Source of the DNA: Bacteroidota bacterium | GTDB lineage: Bacteria; Bacteroidota; Ignavibacteria; Ignavibacteriales; Ignavibacteriaceae | Reading direction: 5' to 3' | Length of the DNA stretch: 6,864 bases | Assembly (NCBI GenBank): GCA_021790055.1 | Contig: JAJYIL010000159.1 | Location: 1-6,864 of the forward strand | In this document: positions 1 to 6,484 of the stretch, piece after piece | Numbering within the stretch: position 1 is the stretch's first letter | How the letters are laid out: the number at the start of each line of letters is the position of its first letter | Made by a program: the position numbers and the translations under genes | The notes under the pieces: generated by a model | Databases searched by the model: none | The model's input: the letters and a program-made list of their open reading frames with translations, nothing else | Told to the model about the DNA's origin: nothing

Positions 1-852
1 GTCCTGTACAATATTATCAAGAGGAACTTTTAAGCTGCGGTATTTCTCAACCACTCCAACAATTTCATCCTGGCTTGTATAGCGTTCCCTGCTTTGCCAG
101 AAACCAAATGCCCATTTGCCAAACATAGGCGACTGTCCGGTGAGGTCACGATAACCTGCAATAACACCATCGGGAGTTGATCCGTATATAAAATAATAAT
201 CAATGCAATCTCCTATTTTCGATTCAAAAGATGTTCTGCTTGTATCGTCTGAAAAATGTGTGGTTGAGTAATTATCCCACAGAAGACCATAACCTTTGGT
301 TGATAGCAAAAATGGATTTGCAATATGCATGTTGGACTGTCTTAAGGTTACTTCGTGGTTTCGATAGTTCATAACGCCTTTCTGACCCTGACCGAGCCCG
401 TAAATACCTTCATCATTACTTAATTTAAAATATTGTTTTATTGAAAAAGTTTTTTTATCAATATCAAGGGTTGGGACAAACATTGATGGTGTTTCTTTTT
501 CTTTTAAAAGTTGATAACCTTTAAGATCATAAAAAGTAATTACTCCATTATTCATATTAAAACTAATTATTAAAGATAGAGTTCTTACAGTTAAAATGCT
601 TTTGCTTTCATATACTTTAAACTTTGTCTTTTCGGGCACTTTAATAACTGAAAGACTAACTTTTGATTTTATCATTCCAATTGGGAATTTTACAATCCTA
701 ATTATTTTAGGGTTGAAAACCTCAATGTTTAAATCAATGGTACTCGTTTTTATCAAGACCGTTTGATTTTTTATTTTGTAGTTATTATCTGTTGGGTAAG
801 TATGCAGTGTAACTGAAAGTAAACAGAAAATCGTGAAAAGGTATTTTTTCAT
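1..852 (-). CDS. GH31 alpha-xylosidase-like glycoside hydrolase, N-terminal part (cut by window edge)
   Basis: An open frame from ATG at 852 runs without a stop for 284 codons to base 1, where the window cuts it. Residues 1-18 or so form a hydrophobic export signal (MKKYLFTIFCLLSVTLHT), so the enzyme is probably periplasmic. Residues ~25-230 look like the beta-sandwich, mutarotase-like N-domain of GH31, including GIYGLGQ at 149-155 and GYGLLWDN at 187-194. The TIM barrel begins near 240 with MFGKWAFGFWQSRERY (243-258) and VPLDNIVQD (276-284), a run typical of YicI/XylS-type alpha-xylosidases. These remove alpha-1,6-xylose from xyloglucan-type oligosaccharides. No PA14 insertion lies in the visible part. 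The catalytic aspartates would lie downstream, outside the window, so xylosidase versus glucosidase activity cannot be settled. No clear Shine-Dalgarno precedes the ATG. It is the last visible gene of the cluster, 39 bases after the small ORF. Confidence 0.9.
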   Translation of the reverse strand, partial: MKKYLFTIFCLLSVTLHTYPTDNNYKIKNQTVLIKTSTIDLNIEVFNPKIIRIVKFPIGMIKSKVSLSVIKVPEKTKFKVYESKSILTVRTLSLIISFNMNNGVITFYDLKGYQLLKEKETPSMFVPTLDIDKKTFSIKQYFKLSNDEGIYGLGQGQKGVMNYRNHEVTLRQSNMHIANPFLLSTKGYGLLWDNYSTTHFSDDTSRTSFESKIGDCIDYYFIYGSTPDGVIAGYRDLTGQSPMFGKWAFGFWQSRERYTSQDEIVGVVEKYRSLKVPLDNIVQD

Positions 853-891
853 TTCTTGATTTATGAAATAAATTGTCTACGATATTTTATT

Positions 892-1014
892 TTATACCGG
901 CTTCACATAATCATCAGATGGTGCGAACTCATGTTTTAAAACGATATGTTGACCGGCAACAGGATTGATGAATCCTAAACAGATTAACAACAAGACAATG
1001 TTGTGCTTTACCAT
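892..1014 (-). CDS. Small secreted ORF (40 aa), possible truncated remnant of a larger exported enzyme
   Basis: ATG at 1014 to TAA at 892-894 encodes 40 residues. Residues 1-21 make a convincing export signal: Lys at position 3, the hydrophobic core IVLLLICLGF, and a likely cleavage site around PVAG/QH. Only about 19 mature residues follow (QHIVLKHEFAPSDDYVKPV). The tail resembles the start of a mature secreted protein more than a complete one, so this may be the stump of a lost glycosidase-type gene, though a genuine exported micropeptide is possible. It sits on the same strand between the GH67N-like gene (57 bases upstream) and GH31 (39 bases downstream), in line with the operon. No strong ribosome site is seen. 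I do not recognise a family. Confidence refers to it being a real or formerly real coding region. Confidence 0.45.
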   Translation of the reverse strand: MVKHNIVLLLICLGFINPVAGQHIVLKHEFAPSDDYVKPV

Positions 1015-1044
1015 TTTTCTAATAGAAGACAAAAAGATTTATAA

Positions 1045-1054
1045 CAAGATCTTG
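1045..1054. repeat. 10-base perfect palindrome CAAGATCTTG in the gap after the GH67N-like gene
   Basis: A perfect palindrome of 10 bases lies 16 bases beyond the stop codon of the GH67N-like gene and about 30 bases before the start of the 40-codon ORF. It could be an operator half-pair or a small hairpin. It has no loop and no immediately adjoining run of T on the transcribed strand, so it is not a convincing intrinsic terminator. Palindromes this short occur by chance. Confidence 0.2.
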
Positions 1055-1070
1055 ATTGTCTATAATTAAT

Positions 1071-3266
1071 TTAATTTGGTGAAGGCGGCTCATCAATTTT
1101 AGTATCCTTTGGTATAATACCGCTTCGAGGAATATGTCCGTATTTTTCTCTTAAATCTAATAAATATGCTCTGGGGGTGTAATAATAGCTTATCAATGTT
1201 CCCTGACATCCTCTATCCGGCATGGCTTCTGCAAACACATTAACGCATTGATCTAACAATGCTAAAGCCTCATTACAATGGTTAACAACTGTATCCCTAT
1301 CTGCTTTAGTAAATTGCGAAGGGTTCTTTTCTAAAAATAAAGGTTGTAGTTCAGCACCTTTCTGCATAGCCTTCATATAAACAATTGACGTTCGTAAACG
1401 GTTATCCAAAAAGCTGAGATATTTTTTACCATTTTCATTCTCGGTTTCCTTCATGCAAACCCCAAGTTTTTTTCTAGCATCTTCAAATTGTTGCTTTACA
1501 AATAAAATACTATCAACAGGCCACATTCCGAAATATCCGATATTTCTACGACCATCATATTGGGCTTCGCCCCAGCTACCGCCCCAGGAGCCGCTCCAGC
1601 AGAACCCGAAGTTGGGAAGTGTGGTAGTCATTTTCCAATCTGCTTTATTAAGTTCATCCATCGCTTCGGCATAGTTCTCTTCGGAACCTATTCCTAAAGT
1701 TCGTGCATAAGTTTTATAAAAATCTTTTTCTTTAAGCTTTCCATCTATAGTGATAAGCGAAGTAAACTTTGCATTAGTTCTATTTTCATTGGTACGCCAA
1801 ACGTTAAAACAAACGCCCGGTATTTGTCTGCCTCCTAATGTTTTTTGTGCATCATCAATCAACATTCGAATACCAGTCAATCCATTTTGTTGAAGGAACA
1901 TCAATCCATCAAATTCTATCCAGCTATACATCATTATTCGCTGCCACTCATCAACTTTTATTCCGATATCCCTTACATTATATGCAACACGTTGCGAACT
2001 ATGCCCCGGTAAAAGCGCCATGCCAACCTGAGGAGGATTGTATTTTTTCATAATATCAATACAAGCCCTCATATATTTGGGAGTTATGCAATAGACGCCT
2101 GTGTACAGCTTTATTTTGCTCGGGAAATCTGGATTGTGAAGTAATAGTTTCGCAGCAGTAATATCGTGACATACTTCACTAAAAATTTTAATAAATTGTC
2201 TTTGAGGTTTTTTAAGAATTTCCCGAACTGATTTAAGATTCAAAACAGAACTTCCAAAATAACCAGTTAGAATGTTCTCAGCTTCCCTTCGAGGTATTAC
2301 CGGACCTAACTCGCCGGGAGATTCTTCTGAAATAAGTTCCAATTTGTCTATCAATGGATATTCTTGTAATATTCTTTGCGCGGTTTTAATAGTCAGGTCG
2401 TATTTGGGTTTTGTTTCCCTTGGCTCAAAAGAAAATTGAATAGTCATTCCTACCTTCTTAGCCTCCTTCATAACCTGCTGCAGCCATTTCACAGCCAAAC
2501 GGCTACGTTCAACCGGTTGATTATAATATGGTTCTATTTTCGGGATACAATAAAATTTCTTATTGTCTATATGTTCCTTATACACAGCGGGAGTATCTGG
2601 TATTGGAAAATTTATCCCGTAAAAGAAATAACCGGCTAATGTATCTCTACCTTTTTGCGGGCCTTCAATCCACTGATTAACATAACTATGGAAAGTGATA
2701 CTATTAAACCTCATGCGCGCTAAGTTACGAATGTATTCCTTTGCGTCTGCCAAAGAGTAACTCGAAATATCCATCGGGAAATTAAGATGCAGCCTAATTC
2801 CTCTGTTCAATACTGCCGGGTTTATCGTTTCCCTGTATCCTACCAATCTATTGAAATCAATGTCATTTTTAACGGGCCCGCTAATTTCAAACACATAACC
2901 TATCTTCTCAAGCATAGTATAAACAGCATGTAGAACACAGGTAGAATTATTTCCCGACAACAATACTTCTTGTCTGTCTCCTTTAGATCGGTATTCAACC
3001 CGAAACGAATAAGGTCTTAATTTTGGATCCTTTCTCAATTGAATCAGGTAAGAGTCATTTTCCCTTGGTTTAGTGTTCTCCCTTATATCATTTACTCCAG
3101 CTTTATTTAAAAAATACTTTAATTCATTGGAAGCATATTTACAAATAGAATCAGTCGTGTCGTAGGTTATAACTATTTGCTCAGGTATTTTTGTCCTCTT
3201 TGCATAAGAAAATTCCATCATTAAAATTGGAATAACCAAGCAAAAAAGAAGGACTTTTATTTTCAT
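1071..3266 (-). CDS. Putative secreted glycoside hydrolase with GH67/GH20-type N-terminal domain, family unassigned
   Basis: This 731-residue protein starts with an export signal (MKIKVLLFCLVIPILMMEFSYA, cleavage probably after A22), so it acts outside the cytoplasm. Residues ~28-140 resemble the small alpha/beta domain found at the N-terminus of GH67 alpha-glucuronidases and GH20 hexosaminidases: an opening ITYDTTDSICKYASNELKYFL, then VLLSGNNSTCVLHAVYTMLEKIGY (split here at 101-124). A TIM-barrel-like region begins with NRGIRLHLNFPM (154-165) and a helix-strand unit reading LARMRFNSITFHSY (182-195). Candidate acidic catalytic residues are the paired glutamates in SEESPGE (313-319). A Trp/Gly/Ser-rich loop lies at 557-567, followed by a mostly helical C-terminus. 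There is no T9SS tail or lipobox. AAAGGA six bases before the ATG supports the start. It lies 52 bases after GH43. Uronidase, hexosaminidase or a novel activity are all possible; the substrate is inference. Confidence 0.8.
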   Translation of the reverse strand: MKIKVLLFCLVIPILMMEFSYAKRTKIPEQIVITYDTTDSICKYASNELKYFLNKAGVNDIRENTKPRENDSYLIQLRKDPKLRPYSFRVEYRSKGDRQEVLLSGNNSTCVLHAVYTMLEKIGYVFEISGPVKNDIDFNRLVGYRETINPAVLNRGIRLHLNFPMDISSYSLADAKEYIRNLARMRFNSITFHSYVNQWIEGPQKGRDTLAGYFFYGINFPIPDTPAVYKEHIDNKKFYCIPKIEPYYNQPVERSRLAVKWLQQVMKEAKKVGMTIQFSFEPRETKPKYDLTIKTAQRILQEYPLIDKLELISEESPGELGPVIPRREAENILTGYFGSSVLNLKSVREILKKPQRQFIKIFSEVCHDITAAKLLLHNPDFPSKIKLYTGVYCITPKYMRACIDIMKKYNPPQVGMALLPGHSSQRVAYNVRDIGIKVDEWQRIMMYSWIEFDGLMFLQQNGLTGIRMLIDDAQKTLGGRQIPGVCFNVWRTNENRTNAKFTSLITIDGKLKEKDFYKTYARTLGIGSEENYAEAMDELNKADWKMTTTLPNFGFCWSGSWGGSWGEAQYDGRRNIGYFGMWPVDSILFVKQQFEDARKKLGVCMKETENENGKKYLSFLDNRLRTSIVYMKAMQKGAELQPLFLEKNPSQFTKADRDTVVNHCNEALALLDQCVNVFAEAMPDRGCQGTLISYYYTPRAYLLDLREKYGHIPRSGIIPKDTKIDEPPSPN

Positions 3267-3272
3267 AATTTA

Positions 3273-3278
3273 TCCTTT
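3273..3278 (-). promoter_or_regulatory. Ribosome binding site of the GH67N-like gene
   Basis: The minus strand reads AAAGGA with a six-base spacer before the ATG at 3266. It is the only clear Shine-Dalgarno-like site in the window; the other starts have AT-rich leaders, as is usual in Bacteroidetes and relatives. It fixes the start of the 731-residue protein. Confidence 0.6.
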
Positions 3279-3318
3279 AGTAAAATGAAATATCTAGGAT
3301 ATATTGATCGGTCAACAT

Positions 3319-5076
3319 CTATTTAAGTAAAATTAATTTTTTAGTCTCTACAAAATTTCCAGCTTTCATATTGTCGAAATAAATTCCACTTGTTATTTTA
3401 CTTCCATCGAATTCGGTTTTATAATTTCCTGCACTTTTTTCTTCGTTAACTAATGTTTCTATTTCCCTACCTAAGAAATCATAAACTTTAATTGTAACAA
3501 AAGAAGCTTTTGGAATTGAATAACTTACTGTTGTAGTAGGATTAAATGGATTCGGATAGTTTTGCTCAAGTTTATATCCACTGGGAAGTTCTGTTTTCTG
3601 TTTACTTACACCCGTTGCAGTCGTGTCACTCGAACCCACTATTTTTGCATCGTCTAAAAATAATGTTCCAGCACCGAGTTTACCATTCTCGCCTTTCAAA
3701 CGAAATGCAATCCAGCAACTAGATGCATTCGCGGGTGCAGCATCCTCAACACTGAAAGTCTGATAGCGGCTTGTTAATGTCGAATCCTTTGTAATTTCAC
3801 TAATAACATTCCGGTTATTATCGAAGAATCCAAAAGTGATACTTAGTTTTAATGTACCTGATGTAGTTGTCATTGCCTGTACACTTGCCGTATATTTCTC
3901 CCCAGCATTAACGCCAACATTTGTATCCCAGTTGTCCAATGCTCGATCGCTCAGTGTACTATCGGGTGGAACAAACGTAAGCTTTACAGCTTCCCTACCC
4001 TGAACTACATTAGTAGTTTCAACTGTGGCAGTACTGCCTAAAGAATCCGGAACTTCAAAAAAACGCCATGAATCCAAATCCGACTCGAAGTCGCCATTGT
4101 ATGAGTTTAAAATATCAGCCGGGGGGATTGATTTTGTTTGCACAATTTTTTGAATAGTACCATCAGGGTTAAAGTACAGCTTGTCGACACAAACTGATCT
4201 CAGCCAATCATAATGAGAGACAGAACTATTGTGATAGAACTGATACCATTGTCCTTTGTATTCTACAACCGAACCATGGGTGGTATAACTGTCGGTGGGA
4301 TCCATATAAACACCTTTGTAAGTCCATGGACCAAGAGGATTGGTACTAATGGCATAGCACATACGGTTATCTCCTGTTGCGTCAGAATGGTTATCTGCAT
4401 AAGTCAAATAGTATATTCCATTTCTTTTGAACACCCAGGTAGCTTCATGAAAATCGACTAAGCCAACCATGTTCTGCATTGTCCCGTCTATTTCCATCAT
4501 ATTGTCTTTGAGCTTACCACCTTTGCATATACCGCCGCCGCCATAATAAAAATAATACTGACCGTCGTCATCCTGAAAAACTTGCGGATCAATCAAAGAC
4601 TCTAACCCCGGGATGTATCCTTGACATTTAAAGCCGCTGTCTGGACTTGTACTTGTTGCAACTCCAATCTTCCACGTGCTATTCCAATCTGTTCCGCTAG
4701 GATGTGGGAAATAGAAATAATAAATTCCATTTTTATAAGCACAGTCAGGTGCCCACATAAAACCGCCTTCCTTTCTGCCCCAGGGAACCTGGCTTGCATT
4801 AAGTATTTCACCATTGTCTACCCAGTGAATCATATCATCAGTTGAAAAAACATGATACTTATCCATCAAATCGCAACCTCTTGGTGGAGCTATATCATGC
4901 GAAGGATAAATATAAAGTCGCCCATCCTTCCATACATGTGCAGAAGGGTCTGCTAAAAACATGCCTGTTATAATAGGATTTTGCTGTGCGAAGCATACCC
5001 TTATCGATAAGATTAAAACCGCACAAAAGCTTAATCCAATGATTAATAAATTTTTATTTTGTTTAAACATCGTCAT
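3319..5076 (-). CDS. GH43 glycosidase with CBM4/9-like module and type IX secretion tail
   Basis: The product has 585 residues. An export signal occupies 1-30 (cleavage near CFA/QQ). The five-bladed GH43 domain covers ~33-315 with all three expected catalytic acids: base D43 in LADPSAHVW, pKa-modulating D163 in LIDPQVF, and acid E211 in FHEATWVF. H267 in TTHGSV fits the conserved central histidine. GH43 enzymes cleave arabinofuranosyl or xylosyl residues from plant polysaccharides. Residues ~326-480 form a beta-sandwich carbohydrate-binding module of the CBM4/9 type (NGDFESDLDSW at the start, GTLFLDDAKIVG at the end). Residues ~500-585 form a T9SS sorting domain with LEQNYPNPFNPTT, VYDFLGREIETLVNE, SGIYF and a final KKLILLK. 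The enzyme is therefore likely exported and displayed or released. A second ATG two codons in (5070) is an equally plausible start. It lies 35 bases after the ceramidase-family gene. Arabinofuranosidase versus xylosidase is undecided. Confidence 0.93.
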   Translation of the reverse strand: MTMFKQNKNLLIIGLSFCAVLILSIRVCFAQQNPIITGMFLADPSAHVWKDGRLYIYPSHDIAPPRGCDLMDKYHVFSTDDMIHWVDNGEILNASQVPWGRKEGGFMWAPDCAYKNGIYYFYFPHPSGTDWNSTWKIGVATSTSPDSGFKCQGYIPGLESLIDPQVFQDDDGQYYFYYGGGGICKGGKLKDNMMEIDGTMQNMVGLVDFHEATWVFKRNGIYYLTYADNHSDATGDNRMCYAISTNPLGPWTYKGVYMDPTDSYTTHGSVVEYKGQWYQFYHNSSVSHYDWLRSVCVDKLYFNPDGTIQKIVQTKSIPPADILNSYNGDFESDLDSWRFFEVPDSLGSTATVETTNVVQGREAVKLTFVPPDSTLSDRALDNWDTNVGVNAGEKYTASVQAMTTTSGTLKLSITFGFFDNNRNVISEITKDSTLTSRYQTFSVEDAAPANASSCWIAFRLKGENGKLGAGTLFLDDAKIVGSSDTTATGVSKQKTELPSGYKLEQNYPNPFNPTTTVSYSIPKASFVTIKVYDFLGREIETLVNEEKSAGNYKTEFDGSKITSGIYFDNMKAGNFVETKKLILLK

Positions 5077-5111
5077 AACTTTATTAATTGATTATTAAAA
5101 TGTTCTTATTC

Positions 5112-6455
5112 CTATTTAGTACGAGGTACCGGTGTATAAATCCATCTCAATCCAGGTGTAAAGCCTGAAGGTCCTGGTCTGTCTCGCATCGACCCAATTA
5201 ATTTAAAGTAGTTTTCAAAATGGCGGTTCATGATAGTTTCTCCCGCACCTACTTTAATTGGATTTGGACTTGCCTGATCAGCTCCATATCCACCTAATGC
5301 TGCCGATTTTATATCAGGAATATAATTTGGCCAGGTTCCTTCATACCATGTATAGCCAAATAGAAACGGATTAGCCGAAGCTTCTTCCATTTTTTTCTTC
5401 CAATTGAGTTGAAGTTGAATAAACGGTTCTCCCGGACATGTTGCAATAACAATATAGTTATTAATCAATATAGTCGAGATATGTACATTGAAATTAGCCG
5501 TCTTATCAAACCGTCCCGTAAACTCTAGTGAATCATCCATAAACTTTAAATCTGTTGAATCACCCTCTCCAGGTTCAAGCGATTTTGCAAGTTTAATTGC
5601 CTGATAGGAAAGTAGAGAACCAACCCTTTCGATTGCATTATAATCAGTTTGAAATGGATCATCTGGACCGGTTCTCCGTGAACTAATTATCAATGATTCT
5701 ATATTTCCTCCGGCACCTTGCACGAAAAGACAATTCACTTTATTGTCGAAAGCTTTTTCAACATCTCTGCATGCAACTCCCGGATAATCTGCTGAAACAG
5801 CATAATTGCAGCAAACTACATCGGCATGCATAGCATAATTCATTATTATTGCGCGAGGTTGCCCATTCAAATCCTCAATCTTAATTATCCCCACTTCTGG
5901 GTCTACTGGTCCAAAGGGTATCCTGTCGGGATTTTCAGATAAATAATGATCATCACCGTACCATGATTCACGGGCATGTCCATCTGCACGAACGATTAGC
6001 CTGTTAAAACCCAACTGCGGAAAATTTTTGCGACCTGCACATACTTTTGCGGGAAACATATTCTTCACCGCCATGTCTATAGATTTGATTATCTGATCTC
6101 TAATATAATCACCATTGCCATCCGGTAGTCCTGAATGTGTGTGAGAAGAACAAAGCATAAGCTGAGTAATTCCGTACTTATTCCTGCAAATCTTTTCCAG
6201 TTCTTTACTCGTATATATTACCAGATCAACAGAAACGAAAGCAATTCGCTCTCCATTCATATCCAGTACCAAACTTCGCGCATATAATGAATCATGTACA
6301 GGCTCATTAGGTTTTAAAGGCGTTATATTAACTTTAGCTGTTCCGGCTTTCAAAATTCCAGACATTGCAAATAACTGACCAGATTGGATTAAAAAGCTCA
6401 GAACAACAAATGCTGCAATCAAAAATTTATTAATTCTCATAATCGTTACTTTCAT
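5112..6455 (-). CDS. Neutral/alkaline ceramidase N-domain family hydrolase, compact secreted form
   Basis: The 447-residue product has an export signal ending near residue 30 (FLIQSGQLFA). The body matches the zinc-dependent neutral ceramidase catalytic domain: GTAKVNITP at 38-46, SSHTHSG at 103-109 (zinc ligand histidines H105/H107), NYAMHADVV at 206-214 (H210), ADYPG at 222-226, FVQGAGGNI at 244-252 and PGEPF at 341-345 (E343). Tyrosines around 378-390 could complete the site. Classical ceramidases are much longer, with an extra C-terminal domain, and usually read GD followed by a proline where this one has GN at 250-251. Ceramide itself is thus an unlikely certain substrate; an amide or ester deacylase acting on a decorated glycan is inferred from the neighbours. 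The first ATG lies 14 bases after the GH92 stop. The internal ATG at 6440 (residue 6) gives a neater signal peptide and may be the true start. Confidence 0.85.
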   Translation of the reverse strand: MKVTIMRINKFLIAAFVVLSFLIQSGQLFAMSGILKAGTAKVNITPLKPNEPVHDSLYARSLVLDMNGERIAFVSVDLVIYTSKELEKICRNKYGITQLMLCSSHTHSGLPDGNGDYIRDQIIKSIDMAVKNMFPAKVCAGRKNFPQLGFNRLIVRADGHARESWYGDDHYLSENPDRIPFGPVDPEVGIIKIEDLNGQPRAIIMNYAMHADVVCCNYAVSADYPGVACRDVEKAFDNKVNCLFVQGAGGNIESLIISSRRTGPDDPFQTDYNAIERVGSLLSYQAIKLAKSLEPGEGDSTDLKFMDDSLEFTGRFDKTANFNVHISTILINNYIVIATCPGEPFIQLQLNWKKKMEEASANPFLFGYTWYEGTWPNYIPDIKSAALGGYGADQASPNPIKVGAGETIMNRHFENYFKLIGSMRDRPGPSGFTPGLRWIYTPVPRTK

Positions 6456-6462
6456 AAAGTCA

Positions 6463-6484
6463 GGTTCAATTAATTTATTGAACC
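6463..6484 (-). other. Inverted repeat (8-base arms) straddling the GH92 stop codon
   Basis: Arms GGTTCAAT (6463-6470) and ATTGAACC (6477-6484) are perfectly complementary around a six-base loop. On the transcribed strand the hairpin contains the GH92 stop codon and ends seven bases before the upstream ATG of the next gene. No T-run follows, so it is not a standard terminator. It may affect coupling or mRNA processing between the two genes. Confidence 0.4.

Noticed and set aside
1015..1070. Possible Bacteroidetes-type promoter (TAnnTTTG-like TCTTTTTG) before the 40-codon ORF
   Set aside because: The -7 match lacks the key A, and no TTTG element is found at the right distance, so a promoter cannot be supported.
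1453..2639. Three plus-strand open frames (1453-1674, 1838-2053, 2376-2639)
   Set aside because: They lie wholly antisense within the 731-residue minus-strand gene, are short, and show no recognisable domain or credible start context.
3290..3302. Near-palindrome ATATC-TAG-GATAT between GH43 and the GH67N-like gene, considered as terminator or operator
   Set aside because: The arms are only five bases, AT-rich, without a following T-run, and within chance expectation for this composition.
4213..4845. Short open frames on both strands inside the GH43 gene (4213-4461 +, 4602-4814 -, 4621-4845 +)
   Set aside because: They overlap the GH43 catalytic domain, whose frame has all the expected motifs; their products look like random translation.
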